From Pengzhenrongella sicca (GTDB lineage: Bacteria; Actinomycetota; Actinomycetes; Actinomycetales; Cellulomonadaceae): a DNA stretch of 64,000 nt. Shown here in pieces: positions 17,842 to 27,043 of this stretch. The DNA lies in the NCBI RefSeq assembly GCF_017569225.1, contig NZ_CP071868.1, positions 3,596,001-3,660,000 on the forward strand. The letters are read 5' to 3'. The notes under the pieces were generated by a model. It saw nothing but the letters and a program-made list of their open reading frames with translations, searched no databases and was not told where the DNA came from. Position 1 is the stretch's first letter. Every line of letters starts with the position of its first letter. The translations under genes were made by a program, and so were the position numbers.

Positions 17842-18674
17842 GGCCGGACCGCCTCGACGAGGCGATAGCAGGCGAGCGACGCCGTCGACCGCCACCGGAT
17901 GCTGCGCGTCGGCCCGATCACCCGCCGGATGCTCGAGATCTGCGAGCGGATGTAGCGCCGGTCGTCGGTCGTCATGAGGTCGCCGTGCTTGGACAGGTAG
18001 GTCTCGATGCCGTGCACGCGCCGCTCGGTCTTGTCCGTCAGCTGCGGCCCGGCGTGGATCCGGTTGCGCACCAGCACCTCAGGGACGACGGCGTAGCGCA
18101 GGCCGGCCGCCAGCGCTCGCACGAGCAGATCCTGGTCGTTGGAGACGGTCAGCTCCGGGTCGAAGCCGCCCAGTCGGGTGAACGCCTCGCGGCGCATCAC
18201 GAAGTTGCTGCCCACGAAGCCCGGGTTGCGCGCGACGACGTCGCCGACGCCGAGCCCCGGTCGCATCCGCTCCATGTGGTACGCGCGCTCGCCCGCGTCG
18301 GCGGCGGTCCAGCCCACCGCGAAGTCGACGCCGTCGGCCACGAGCGCGGGCACGACCGAGCCAAGGAAGTCGGGCTCCCAGGTGTCGTCGTCGTCGAGGA
18401 ACGCGACGACGTCGCCGGTCGCGCGCGCGACGCCCGCGTTGCGCGAGGCGCCGGCGGACGTCCAGCCGGTGCCGCTCGCGTCGACGTAACGCACGGGCAG
18501 CGGCGCCCGGGCCGCCCACTCCTCGACGCACGCGCGGGTGGCCGGGGACCCGAGATCGTCCGCGACCAAGACCTCCGTCGGCGGGTGCCGCTGGGCGACG
18601 ACGGAGGCGATGGCCTCGCCGAGGAGATGGTCGCGACCGTGCGTGGGGATCACGCACGACACGGTGGGCGTCAC
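17838..18674 (-). CDS. Family 2 glycosyltransferase
   Basis: A 278-residue GT-A enzyme starting VTPTVSCVIPTHGRDHLLGEAI. The nucleotide-binding loop VLVADDLGS and the metal-binding DXD-like motif in VVAFLDDDDTWEPDFL are clear, and the acceptor side has NPGFVGSNFVMRREAFTRLGGFD. It adds one sugar to the lipid-linked repeat unit in the cytoplasm. GTG at 18674 overlaps the stop of the WecG-type gene (GTGA) and is preceded by GGGAGG. The sugar donor is not predictable. Confidence 0.87.
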   Translation of the reverse strand: MTPTVSCVIPTHGRDHLLGEAIASVVAQRHPPTEVLVADDLGSPATRACVEEWAARAPLPVRYVDASGTGWTSAGASRNAGVARATGDVVAFLDDDDTWEPDFLGSVVPALVADGVDFAVGWTAADAGERAYHMERMRPGLGVGDVVARNPGFVGSNFVMRREAFTRLGGFDPELTVSNDQDLLVRALAAGLRYAVVPEVLVRNRIHAGPQLTDKTERRVHGIETYLSKHGDLMTTDDRRYIRSQISSIRRVIGPTRSIRWRSTASLACYRLVEAVRP

Positions 18675-19441
18675 CTGGTGCCCTCCCGGGCCACGATCAG
18701 GGAGCGGGCTGCGATGTACAGGAACCGCGGACCGCGGATGAGGTAGCGCCAGGCGAGCCGGCGGGGCTCCTGGACCATCCGGTAGAACCATTCCCCGCCG
18801 AGGCGCTGGACGACCTTCGGGGCGCGCTTCTTGGTGCCGGCGACGAAGTCGACCGCTGCGCCGGCGCCGATATACAGGGCCGGCGGAAGCTCGGACCGCC
18901 AGTGCGACACCCACACGTCCTGCTTGGGCGAGCCCAGGCACACGAAGACCAGGTCCGGCTGGATCCGGACGAGCTCGTCGACGACCTTGCGCGACGCGTC
19001 GTCCTCGACCGAGGAGATGTAGGGAAAGGGGACGGCGACCACGTCGGCGTCGTACAGCTTGCGCAGCTTGTCGGCCGCGGCCTGCGCGACGTGCTCCTCG
19101 CCGCCGGTGACCGCGATGCGCCACCCGTTGCGGAGCGAGCGCTCGGACACGAGCGGGAGCAGGTCCGCGCCCGTGTGGCGCTGCAGCCGCGACGCGCCGA
19201 GCAGCTGGCCGAGCTTGACGAGGGGGAACCCGTCGGTGATCCGGATCTCGGCCTCGTCATATGCGCGCCGCAGGTCGGGGATGCGGATGTAGTTCAACGT
19301 CTGGTCGACGTTCGGCGTGATGACCGCGAGCACGCCCCGGGCCGGCAGCAGCGACTCGATGCGCGCGAGGAGCTCCGCCTGGTCACCCAGAAACAGCTCC
19401 CGCCCGGCGAGAGTCACGACGCCGGACGGATGCACCGCCAT
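18671..19441 (-). CDS. WecG/TagA/CpsF family glycosyltransferase
   Basis: A 256-residue protein of the WecG/TagA/CpsF fold (GT26). Signature segments are VITPNVDQTLNYIRIPDLRR, ITDGFPLVKLGQLLG and FVCLGSPKQDVWVSHW. Family members add the second sugar, often N-acetylmannosamine or a glucuronic-type sugar, to an undecaprenyl-diphosphate-linked sugar. That fits its position three genes after the initiating transferase. ATG at 19441 has GGAAG upstream. The C-terminus (RYLIRGPRFLYIAARSLIVAREGTR) is the usual membrane-associating basic tail. Confidence 0.88.
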   Translation of the reverse strand: MAVHPSGVVTLAGRELFLGDQAELLARIESLLPARGVLAVITPNVDQTLNYIRIPDLRRAYDEAEIRITDGFPLVKLGQLLGASRLQRHTGADLLPLVSERSLRNGWRIAVTGGEEHVAQAAADKLRKLYDADVVAVPFPYISSVEDDASRKVVDELVRIQPDLVFVCLGSPKQDVWVSHWRSELPPALYIGAGAAVDFVAGTKKRAPKVVQRLGGEWFYRMVQEPRRLAWRYLIRGPRFLYIAARSLIVAREGTR

Positions 19442-19457
19442 GATCACTTCCGGGCCG

Positions 19458-20696
19458 TCACTTCTCGGTGGGGAAGGTCGCATCGAAGATCCTTCCAACC
19501 AGTTCGGGGGCGCTGTAGGCGTCCGCGCTCTTGCGTACGACGTCCCGGTCATAGGACACCGCACTCATGATCGCAGCCGCCAGCAGGCCGGGGTCGCGGG
19601 CGCTCACCATTCCGTTGAGCCCCCGAGAAATGATGCCACCCGTATCCGAACCCTCGGTCACCACGGCAGGCAGGCCCGACGCGAGCGCCTCGACGAGAAC
19701 CATCGGGAAACCCTCGTAGCCGGGGTGCGAGGTCATGAGGAAGACGCCCGACCCGCCCATCACCTCCGCGACCTCGCGCGGGGTCAGCCGACCCCGCAGC
19801 CGCACCCGCTCCGCGACGTGCGCGGGGAGAGCCGCCACCTTCGTCTCGAGGTCCGTAGCGAGCGTGCCCGCGCCGACGATCTCGAGCGTCCACGGGAGGT
19901 CGTCGCCCGCCTCGAGCAGCCGGCTGAAGACCTCGAGCGCGAGCGCCGGGTCCTTCGGCTCCTCGAGGCGGCCCACCCAGACCACCCGGTGCGGCTCGGC
20001 CGGCTCGTCGGCCCAGGCGAGCAGGGCCGGGTCGAACCAGGTCGGGGAGAAGATCGCGAGCTCGTTGTGCTCGTGCACGACCTCGGCGTAGGCGGGGTTG
20101 AACACGACGACGCCCGCCGCGCCGCCGACGACGGACCGCTCCATGGCCGCGTGCGCGCGCCCGGCGAACCGCCAGACCGAGTCCGAGGTCGCGCTCGTGA
20201 GCCCGCCCTCCTGGGTGTGGATGAAGTAGACGAGCGGGTGCCCGAGCAGCGTGCGCACGGCGAGCGCAGTGTCGGCCCGGTGCGCGTGGATCACGCTCGC
20301 CTGGGGCAGGCGGGAACGGTATTTGGACACCCCGGCCATGAGCCGCAGGGCGTGCGGGATCAGGCGTGCCTGATTGCCCGGGTCGAGGCGCGCGACCGGC
20401 AGGAACCACACGTCGCGGCCGCCGATCTGGTGCAGCTCCCACACGCCGAGCGTGCGGCCAGCGACCGGCGCACCGCTGTCCACACCGGCGATGGCGATGG
20501 TCATGCCGGCCGGCGAGTACGTGATCAGGCCTCGGATGCAGGTGTCGATCCCGCCGGGCGAGGGCCGGGCGGCGTCGAACTGGTGCACGATGAGGCAGTC
20601 GACCTGCTGGGTCGGCCCCTCGGGGGCGCTCTGGTCCACCATCTCGTCGCCGACCCCGTCCTGCGCCAGGCTTCGCGCGTCGTCAACTGTGGTCAC
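19458..20696 (-). CDS. Family 4 glycosyltransferase
   Basis: A 412-residue GT-B enzyme. After a short acidic N-terminus the first domain contains CLIVHQFDAARPSPGGIDTC and ASVIHAHRADTALAV. The donor domain contains VVWVGRLEEPKDPALALEVF and the EX7E-type segment HPGYEGFPMVLVEALASGLP. This is the standard pattern for retaining GT4 enzymes building polysaccharide repeat units. GTG at 20696 follows GGGGGA, and the frame is open much further upstream only as a shadow of the sugar transferase gene. It lies 68 bases after that gene in the same operon. Confidence 0.87.
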   Translation of the reverse strand: MTTVDDARSLAQDGVGDEMVDQSAPEGPTQQVDCLIVHQFDAARPSPGGIDTCIRGLITYSPAGMTIAIAGVDSGAPVAGRTLGVWELHQIGGRDVWFLPVARLDPGNQARLIPHALRLMAGVSKYRSRLPQASVIHAHRADTALAVRTLLGHPLVYFIHTQEGGLTSATSDSVWRFAGRAHAAMERSVVGGAAGVVVFNPAYAEVVHEHNELAIFSPTWFDPALLAWADEPAEPHRVVWVGRLEEPKDPALALEVFSRLLEAGDDLPWTLEIVGAGTLATDLETKVAALPAHVAERVRLRGRLTPREVAEVMGGSGVFLMTSHPGYEGFPMVLVEALASGLPAVVTEGSDTGGIISRGLNGMVSARDPGLLAAAIMSAVSYDRDVVRKSADAYSAPELVGRIFDATFPTEK

Positions 20697-20764
20697 GTTC
20701 GTCCCCCTAGCGGGCCTGCGGTCGGTGGTGCGGGTGCGGCGTTGCGCGTCGTGCCGGGCGGCAT

Positions 20765-22297
20765 CTAGTACGCACCGGAGGGCTGGACCACGGCCCGCGC
20801 CGTCCGCCACAGGATCAGCAGGTCCATCCCGACAGACCAGTTGTCGACGTACCGCAGGTCGAGCCGGACCGACTCCTCCCAGCTCAGGTCCGACCGGCCG
20901 GAGATCTGCCACAGGCCTGTCAGGCCGGGCTTGACCCGGAGCCGGCGGTGCACGGAGTCCCCGTACGCGGCGACCTCCTCGGCGAGCGGCGGCCGCGGTC
21001 CCACGAGCGACATGTCGCCCTTGACCACGTTGATCAACTGCGGCAGCTCGTCGAGCGAGTACCGGCGCAGGACCCGACCCACCGGGGTCACGCGCGGGTC
21101 GTCCCGCATCTTGAACAGGACCCCGTCCCCGTCGCTGCTGGCCAGCAGCGCGTCCCGCCGCGCGTTGGCGTCGCGGTACATGCTGCGGAGCTTCCACATG
21201 GTGAAGGTACGGCCGTCGACCCCGACCCGGGTCTGGCGGTAGAACGGCGAGCCGGGCGAGGTCGCCCGCACCATGAGCGCGCCGACGCCGATGATCGGCG
21301 CCGCGATGGTCAGCAGCGCGACCCCGACGGCGCGGTCCATCGTGGCCTTGGCCAGCTGCCGGCGCCGGGGTGCGCTGACCTCGACCTCCAGGAGCGAGAG
21401 CCCGGCGACCGGCCGCAGCGAGATGCGCGGCGCGTGCACCTCGACGAGGTCGGGGGCGACGACGAGGTGGGCTCCGGCGCGGCCGAGCGCCCACGACAAC
21501 CGCCGGAGCGCGTCGCCGCTGAGGCACTTGCCCGCCACGACGACGACCTCGATCCCGCGATCGGCGACGACCTGGGGGACGTCGGCGACGGCGCCGAGGA
21601 TCGGCAGGTCCGACCGCGGCTGCACGTCGTCGAGCGACGGGACGCAGACGCCGGTGATGTGGTAGCCCTCGCGCGGCCGCCGCTGCAGGTCCCCGACGAC
21701 GCGCTCGACCGCGGCGAGGTCGCCGACGACGAGAGTCCGTCGCATCGCGCTGCCGCGCAGCACGCGCTCGCGCTGAAGCAGCCGCCGGTGGGTGATGCGC
21801 GTCAAGCAGCTGAGCAGCACGAGCGTCGGGACACCGAAGAAGACGAGGGAACGGGAGATCTCGGCCATCGACGCGTAGCTCACGGCCATGAGGGTGACCG
21901 CGGCGAGCAGGCCAGCCTGCACCACTGCCTGGTACTCCCCCGGGCCGTCGCCGAGCGAACGCTCGTCGTAGCCGCGGTTGATCGCGATGCACGCGACGAA
22001 CCCGACGGCGCCGAGGACGATCAGCGGGATCGTCTCGGGCTGGCGGCCGACGATCGCGAGCATGAAGCCGGAGGTCACCACGGTCGCGACTAGGGCGTCG
22101 AGCGCGACGGCGACGCGGCGGTAGCGGGCGACGGCGCGGGCCCACCGGTCCGCGCCGAGCTCGGAGTCGTTGTGCGGGGTCGACCGCACCACGAACGGGT
22201 TGGCCGAGGCCCACGAGCGGCGTGGGCCAGCGGCGCGGCCACGCCGGTCATCGGAGGGCTGCTGCCACTCGAGCTCGCGATCAGCCGTGAGCGTCAT
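20765..22297 (-). CDS. Exopolysaccharide initiating sugar-1-phosphate transferase (WbaP/polyprenyl type)
   Basis: A 510-residue polyprenyl glycosylphosphotransferase. About five membrane helices occupy roughly 55-160, a CoA-binding-like fold about 170-300 (RRTLVVGDLAAVERVVGDL), and the catalytic bacterial sugar transferase domain about 320-505. That domain has TMWKLRSMYRDA, DELPQLINVVKGDMSLVGPR and KPGLTGLWQISGRSDLSW. It transfers a sugar phosphate to undecaprenyl phosphate, the first step of repeat-unit assembly. ATG at 22297 follows GAGGAGG with good spacing; an upstream in-frame extension is promoter DNA. It is the first gene of a seven-gene operon ending at 13960 and is driven by a CGGGTGAA-box promoter. 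Confidence 0.92.
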   Translation of the reverse strand: MTLTADRELEWQQPSDDRRGRAAGPRRSWASANPFVVRSTPHNDSELGADRWARAVARYRRVAVALDALVATVVTSGFMLAIVGRQPETIPLIVLGAVGFVACIAINRGYDERSLGDGPGEYQAVVQAGLLAAVTLMAVSYASMAEISRSLVFFGVPTLVLLSCLTRITHRRLLQRERVLRGSAMRRTLVVGDLAAVERVVGDLQRRPREGYHITGVCVPSLDDVQPRSDLPILGAVADVPQVVADRGIEVVVVAGKCLSGDALRRLSWALGRAGAHLVVAPDLVEVHAPRISLRPVAGLSLLEVEVSAPRRRQLAKATMDRAVGVALLTIAAPIIGVGALMVRATSPGSPFYRQTRVGVDGRTFTMWKLRSMYRDANARRDALLASSDGDGVLFKMRDDPRVTPVGRVLRRYSLDELPQLINVVKGDMSLVGPRPPLAEEVAAYGDSVHRRLRVKPGLTGLWQISGRSDLSWEESVRLDLRYVDNWSVGMDLLILWRTARAVVQPSGAY

Positions 22298-22337
22298 GTC
22301 GGTCTCCTCCTCGTTCCGGGGGCCGGGGTAGAAGAGG

Positions 22338-22445
22338 AGCGTATAGGCCCAGGTACGACCTGGTCTGGTCGATGTGTCCCATTTCACCCGTTCTTCCGGC
22401 ATTCGGGTGAATGGCCCGCTCGGGGCGGGTGAATGTCCGGGTGAA
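22338..22445 (-). promoter_or_regulatory. CGGGTGAA-box promoter of the exopolysaccharide operon
   Basis: Four boxes cluster here. One CGGGTGAA reads toward the operon on the minus strand (22390-22383); three read on the plus strand (22404-22411, 22426-22433, 22438-22445). The operon-directed box is followed after 39 bp by TACGCT (22343-22338), a TANNNT -10, giving a leader of about 34 bases before the ATG at 22297. Box-to-box starts of 21, 22 and 12 bp are close to whole helical turns. Confidence 0.65.
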
Positions 22446-22448
22446 ATT

Positions 22449-22461
22449 GCCCCAAAGGGGC
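22449..22461 (-). terminator. Short hairpin after pth
   Basis: On the minus strand GCCCC and GGGGC arms enclose a 3-base loop, followed by AATTT, eight bases after the pth stop codon. The T run is short, so termination may be partial. The hairpin abuts the outermost CGGGTGAA box of the next promoter. Confidence 0.4.
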
Positions 22462-22468
22462 TCGAACG

Positions 22469-23077
22469 TCACGCCTTCGTGTGATACCTCAGCTGGGCCT
22501 TCTCGAGACCTGCGGTAATGGTGAGCTCGACGGCGTCGGCCGCGGCGTCCACGAGCCACGGCAGTTCTTTGCGCTCCGTCGCCGAGAAGTCCCGCAGCAC
22601 GTGGTCCGCGGCCTCCATGCGGCCGGGCGGCCGCCCGACGCCGACCCGCACGCGCACGTACTCCTTGCTGCCGAGCGCCTTGGTGATGTCTCGCAGCCCG
22701 TTGTGGCCGCCCTCGCCGCCGCCGACCTTGAGCCGCAGGTCCGCGAAGGCGATGTCGATCTCGTCGTGCACGACGACGATGCTGCCGGGCTCGACCCGGT
22801 AGTACTGCGCGAGCCCGGCGACGGGTCCTCCGGACGTGTTCATGAAGGTGACCGGCTTGGCGAGGACCGCCTGCGGGCCGGGCGCGCCACCGGGGAGCGT
22901 GCCGAGCCGCACCTGCGCGGTCGCCGCGCGGGCGCCGCCGATCCCGCGGGCCGAGAAGGCGGCCCCGTGCCGGCGCGCGAGCTCGTCGACGACCATCTGG
23001 CCGACGTTGTGGCGGTTACCCGCGTATCCGGGTCCCGGGTTCCCGAGCCCGACCACGAGCCACAGACCGTCCGGCAT
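22469..23077 (-). CDS. pth: Peptidyl-tRNA hydrolase
   Basis: A 202-residue protein of normal family length. It starts [20 protein letters not shown] with catalytic Asn13 and His23 (GLGNPG...NRHNVG). Other conserved segments are [36 protein letters not shown] and GGHNGLRDI. It frees peptides from prematurely released peptidyl-tRNA in the cytoplasm. The gene order glmU-prs-rplY-pth is conserved in actinobacteria and supports the call. Confidence 0.97.
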   Translation of the reverse strand: MPDGLWLVVGLGNPGPGYAGNRHNVGQMVVDELARRHGAAFSARGIGGARAATAQVRLGTLPGGAPGPQAVLAKPVTFMNTSGGPVAGLAQYYRVEPGSIVVVHDEIDIAFADLRLKVGGGEGGHNGLRDITKALGSKEYVRVRVGVGRPPGRMEAADHVLRDFSATERKELPWLVDAAADAVELTITAGLEKAQLRYHTKA

Positions 23078-23214
23078 CGACTACTTCTTTCGCTTTGTTC
23101 GGTAGGCAGAGTTCTCGGTGAACCGTACTCAGTGCGCCGCAACGTCCGAGCGCCGGCGTCCAGGAGGACGTCGGCGCTCGGGGGCTGCTAGTCGAGCTGG
23201 TGGCGCTGCGGCGA

Positions 23215-23844
23215 TCAGTCCTCGGCGGGCGCTGCCTCGGCGGCGGCGGCGGAGGCGGCGGCCTGGTTGGCTGCGGTCTCGGCGTCGGCGGCCTCGTCGG
23301 CGGCCGAGCTCTGCGGCTCGGCGATCGTCACGACGATGCCCTCAGGCGACTCTTCGAGCGTCGTGCCCTCGGGGAGGACCAGGTCGCCCACGCGGATCTG
23401 GGTGCCCGCGACGAGCCCCTCGATCGACACCTCGATCGAGCTGGGCAGGTTGGTCGCCTCGGCCTCGAGCGCGATGCGCTGCATCTCGACGAAGTGGATC
23501 GTGCCGGGGAACGGCTCGCCGGTGACGCGCACGAGAACCTCGACGCTGACCTTCTCGCCGCGGGTCACGAGCAGCAGGTCGATGTGCTCGATGACGTCCT
23601 TGACCGGGTCGCGCTGGATGTCCTTGGCGATCGCGAGGTGCTGCTCGCCGTCGAACTCGATCGAGAACAGCGCGTTCGCGCGCTTGAGCGACAGCATCGT
23701 CTGGTGGCCCGGGAGCGAGACGTGCAGCGGGTCGCCGCCGTGCCCGTACAGGACGGCGGGGATCTGGCCGGCGCGGCGAGTGCGGCGGGCCGCTCCCTTG
23801 CCGAACTCGGTGCGGGCTGTGGCGACGAGCTTGATCTCGGACAC
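23215..23844 (-). CDS. rplY: Ribosomal protein bL25 (Ctc/general stress type)
   Basis: A 209-residue long-form L25 (Ctc type). The N-terminal 5S-rRNA-binding domain starts VSEIKLVATARTEFGKGAAR and contains GQIPAVLYGHGGDPLHVSLP. The C-terminal TL5 domain includes VEVLVRVTGEPFPGT and VGDLVLPEGTTLEESPE. A final Ala/Glu-rich tail of about 30 residues is acidic and probably disordered. GTG at 23844 has GGAG upstream. It lies between prs and pth in the usual actinobacterial order, with a terminator separating it from prs. Confidence 0.95.
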   Translation of the reverse strand: MSEIKLVATARTEFGKGAARRTRRAGQIPAVLYGHGGDPLHVSLPGHQTMLSLKRANALFSIEFDGEQHLAIAKDIQRDPVKDVIEHIDLLLVTRGEKVSVEVLVRVTGEPFPGTIHFVEMQRIALEAEATNLPSSIEVSIEGLVAGTQIRVGDLVLPEGTTLEESPEGIVVTIAEPQSSAADEAADAETAANQAAASAAAAEAAPAED

Positions 23845-24083
23845 GGAAGACTCCAAAAGACGATGACAGATACGGCTAGACACGATCACAAAGAGGAACG
23901 GCGCTAGGCCTCGACGCGGGGCACAGGACGGGCACGCGGAGGCGACCGCCTTGTCGATTACGGATCCGCTGCAGTCAGGAAGTCCTGACCGACGGTGTCC
24001 CTCGCCGAGGCAACCTGACGAGTCTACCCGGCCCGGCGCCGGGGCTCAAACACACAACCCGGGGCTCAACACAACCTGGGCCC

Positions 24084-24121
24084 CAAAACAACGCCGGCCG
24101 GCCCCCGCGAGGGCCGGCCGG
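24084..24121 (-). terminator. Rho-independent terminator of prs
   Basis: A perfect 11-bp stem CCGGCCGGCCC/GGGCCGGCCGG (24094-24104 with 24111-24121) has a 6-base loop and is followed on the minus strand by CGTTGTTTTG. It starts 12 bases after the prs stop codon. Confidence 0.85.
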
Positions 24122-24133
24122 TTGCGGGAGGTG

Positions 24134-25117
24134 TCAGGCCTGCCCGTCGAATAGCGACGTCACGGAGCCGTCGTCGAACACCTCGCGGATCGCGCGGGCG
24201 ATCAGCGGCGCGATCGACAGCACGGTCAGCTGCGGGAACCGGTGCTCGTCGGGGATCGGCAGGGTGTCGGAGACGACGACCTCGGAGATCCGCGAGTTCT
24301 TCAGCCGGTCGACCGCCGGACCCGAGAGGACGGCGTGGGTCGACGCGACGATGACGTCCGCCGCCCCGTTGTCGAAGAGCGCCTCGGCGGCCTGGACGAT
24401 CGTGCCGCCGGTGTCGATCATGTCGTCGACGATGACGCAGGTGCGGCCCTTGACCTGGCCGACGAGCTCGTGCACCTTCGTCTGGTTCGGGACGGTGGGG
24501 TCGCGCCGCTTGTGGATGATCGCGAGCGGCGCGCCGAGGCGGTCCGCCCACTGGTCCGCGAGACGGACGCGGCCGGCGTCGGGAGACACGACCGTGAGCT
24601 TGCTCGAGTCGACTCGGCTGCGCACGTAGTTGGCCAGCAGCGGCAGCGCCATGAGGTGGTCGACGGGACCGTCAAAGAAGCCCTGGATCTGCGAGGTGTG
24701 CAGGTCGACGCTCATCAGCCGGTCGGCGCCGGCCGTCTTGAACAGGTCGGCCATCAGTCGGGCCGAGATCGGCTCGCGGCCGCGGTGCTTCTTGTCCTGC
24801 CGGGCGTACCCGTAGAACGGCACGATGACGGTGATCGTCTTCGCGGACGCCCGCTTGAGCGCGTCGACCATGATGAGCTGCTCCATGATCCACACGTTGA
24901 TCGGAGCCGCGTGGCTCTGCAGCACGAACGCGTCGGCGCCGCGCACGGACTCCCCGAACCGCACGTAGATCTCGCCGTTGGCGAAGTCGTAGGCGGTCGT
25001 CGGCACGAGCTCGCTGCCAAGCTGCTGCGACACCGCCGCCGCTAGCGCGGGGTGTGCCCGTCCGGACACGAGGACGAGACGCTTCTCGTGCTCGTGGGCC
25101 GTGATCCCGGTCATCAT
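24134..25117 (-). CDS. prs: Ribose-phosphate pyrophosphokinase
   Basis: A 327-residue class I PRPP synthase. It contains the flexible catalytic region [20 protein letters not shown], the ribose-5-phosphate site [20 protein letters not shown] and the PRPP-binding loop [12 protein letters not shown]. It makes PRPP for nucleotide, histidine and tryptophan synthesis. Two ATGs in tandem (25117 and 25114) are possible; the first has AGGA about 7 bases upstream. The start overlaps the glmU stop, so the two are translated as a coupled pair, and a strong terminator follows. Confidence 0.97.
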   Translation of the reverse strand: MMTGITAHEHEKRLVLVSGRAHPALAAAVSQQLGSELVPTTAYDFANGEIYVRFGESVRGADAFVLQSHAAPINVWIMEQLIMVDALKRASAKTITVIVPFYGYARQDKKHRGREPISARLMADLFKTAGADRLMSVDLHTSQIQGFFDGPVDHLMALPLLANYVRSRVDSSKLTVVSPDAGRVRLADQWADRLGAPLAIIHKRRDPTVPNQTKVHELVGQVKGRTCVIVDDMIDTGGTIVQAAEALFDNGAADVIVASTHAVLSGPAVDRLKNSRISEVVVSDTLPIPDEHRFPQLTVLSIAPLIARAIREVFDDGSVTSLFDGQA

Positions 25118-26766
25118 CGGTGGGTGTCCTTCTCGGTCGCTGCGGTGATGGACTCGTGCGCGCGATCCGCCGGCTGCGGCAGCAGCGGCGGTGGCTTGGG
25201 TGGGCTGACCTGGGCGGCCTGGCCGGCGCGCTCGCGCTCGGCGCGGGCCTGGGGCGAGAGGTCGCCGTCGTCGCCGCGGTCGGCGAGCGATCGGGCGGCG
25301 GCGGTCGCGGCGGGGGTGCCGGACCGGCTGCGCAGCACCCAGCCCTCGATGTTGCGCTGCGAGCCGGAGTTGACGCCCAGCGCGCCGGGCGGGACGTCGC
25401 GGCGGATGACCGAGCCGGCCCCCGTGTAGGCGCCGTCGCCGACGGTCACCGGGGCCACGAACATGTTGTCCGAGCCCGTGCGCGCGTACGAGCCGATCGT
25501 CGTGTGGTGCTTGGAGACGCCGTCGTAGTTGACGAAGACGCTCGAGGCGCCGATGTTGGTCTCCTCGCCGATCGTGGCGTCGCCGACGTAGGTCAGGTGC
25601 GGCACCTTCGAGCCCGCCCCGATGGTCGCGTTCTTCGTCTCGACGAACGTGCCGATCTTGCCGCGGGTGCCGAGCACGGTTCCGGGCCGCAGGTACGCGA
25701 ACGGTCCGACGAGCGCGTCGGCGCCGATGAAGGCGCCCGAGCCGTGCGTGCGCACGACGGTCGCCCCGGCGCCGATCTGGACGTCGGTGAGCGTCGTGTC
25801 CGGGCCGATCGTCGCGTTTGCCTCGACGGCGGTGGCGCCGAACAGCTGCGTGCCCGGCAGCAGCGTGACGTCCTGGGCCAGCTGGACGTCGACGTCGACC
25901 CAGGTCGTGGCGGGATCGACGATCGTCACGCCCGCGAGCATCCACTCGTCGAGGATGCGGCGGTTGAGCTCGGCGCGCAGGCGGGCGAGCTGGACGCGGT
26001 CGTTCACGCCCTCGACGGCGACCGGGTCGTCCGTGCGCAGCGCGCGCACCGCGCCGCCGTCCTCGCGCGCGAGCGCGAGCACGTCGGTGAGGTACACCTC
26101 GCCCTGGGCGTTGTCCCGGCCGAGCCGGGCGAGCGCGCGGCGCAGCGCCGCGGCGTCGAAGACGTAGACGGAGGAGTTGATCTCGGTGATGGCGCGCTGC
26201 GCGTCGTCGGCGTCCTTCTGCTCGACGATCGCGAGCACGTCGCCGGTGCCCGACTCGCGGACGATGCGCCCATACCCGGTCGGGTCTGCGACGTCCGTGG
26301 TGAGCACCGTCACGGCGTTGCCGTCCTCCGTGTGGGCCGCGAGCAGCTCGGCGAGGGTCGCGCCGTCGAGCAGCGGCACGTCGCCGGCGATGACGACGAC
26401 GGCGCCCTCGACCTGCCCGGCCGCCTGGCCCTGTGACGCGTCACCCGTGCGGGCGACGTCGGCGAGCGCGGCGGCGTCGAGCACCGACAGCGCGCACTGG
26501 ACGGCCCGGCCGGTACCGGGGATGGCGTCCTGGTCCGCGACGAGAGCGGTCGGGTCGAGCTCGCGCACGTGCGCGGCGACCTGGTCGCGGGCGTGCCGGA
26601 CGACGACGACGACGCGGCCGGGTTCGAGCTCGGCCGCCGCGGCCATCGCGTGGCCGAGCATCGATCGGCCGCCGATCGTATGGAGCACCTTCGGCACGGT
26701 GGAGCGCATGCGCGTGCCTTCGCCAGCGGCGAGGACGACGACTGCGGCGGGGCGGGGGGATTTCAC
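25114..26766 (-). CDS. glmU: Bifunctional N-acetylglucosamine-1-phosphate uridyltransferase/glucosamine-1-phosphate acetyltransferase
   Basis: A 550-residue enzyme that makes UDP-GlcNAc for peptidoglycan. The N-terminal pyrophosphorylase carries [21 protein letters not shown] (residues about 8-28), and the C-terminal left-handed beta helix carries hexapeptide repeats such as [20 protein letters not shown] and [19 protein letters not shown] tail of about 60 residues after the helix is rich in Arg, Ala, Pro and Asp, an extension often seen in actinobacteria. GTG start at 26766. It is coupled to prs by overlapping stop and start. Confidence 0.96.
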   Translation of the reverse strand: MKSPRPAAVVVLAAGEGTRMRSTVPKVLHTIGGRSMLGHAMAAAAELEPGRVVVVVRHARDQVAAHVRELDPTALVADQDAIPGTGRAVQCALSVLDAAALADVARTGDASQGQAAGQVEGAVVVIAGDVPLLDGATLAELLAAHTEDGNAVTVLTTDVADPTGYGRIVRESGTGDVLAIVEQKDADDAQRAITEINSSVYVFDAAALRRALARLGRDNAQGEVYLTDVLALAREDGGAVRALRTDDPVAVEGVNDRVQLARLRAELNRRILDEWMLAGVTIVDPATTWVDVDVQLAQDVTLLPGTQLFGATAVEANATIGPDTTLTDVQIGAGATVVRTHGSGAFIGADALVGPFAYLRPGTVLGTRGKIGTFVETKNATIGAGSKVPHLTYVGDATIGEETNIGASSVFVNYDGVSKHHTTIGSYARTGSDNMFVAPVTVGDGAYTGAGSVIRRDVPPGALGVNSGSQRNIEGWVLRSRSGTPAATAAARSLADRGDDGDLSPQARAERERAGQAAQVSPPKPPPLLPQPADRAHESITAATEKDTHR

Positions 26767-26874
26767 GACGCGGGACTCCCTGCGGATCTGCCCGAGATTT
26801 TCCCCCGGGGGGGCGGATATGTCGCGCCGCCACTCTACCGCCGCGCAGGACGACCTCCGTCCGCGCCCGCAATG

Positions 26875-26946
26875 CTCCGCCCCCAGGATTCGAACCTGGA
26901 CTGCAAGGCTCCAAAGGCCTGCGTGCTGCCGTTACACCAAGGCGGA
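26875..26946 (-). tRNA. tRNA-Gln (TTG anticodon)
   Basis: A 72-base cloverleaf on the minus strand. Acceptor TCCGCCT pairs with GGGCGGA with discriminator G. The anticodon loop CTTTGGA carries TTG, reading CAA/CAG, and the T arm is CCAGGTTCGAATCCTGG. It lies upstream of glmU, a placement common in actinobacteria. Confidence 0.95.
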
Positions 26947-27043
26947 TCGGCGCGACACGAAAGACCGGTGCCGCGCACTCGTGGCGCGGCCCTGGGCTGC
27001 GCCGAGACCACAGTCTGCCAGTCATGCACGGCATGATGGGCCC

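Noticed and set aside
18180-18192. CGGGTGAA-like sequence inside the GT2 gene
   Set aside because: It encodes conserved protein sequence and has no -10 at the expected distance; a chance occurrence.
23974-23989. Palindrome GTCAGGA-AG-TCCTGAC upstream of rplY
   Set aside because: Perfect 7-bp arms, but far from a clear promoter and alone in the window; too little to call a regulatory site.
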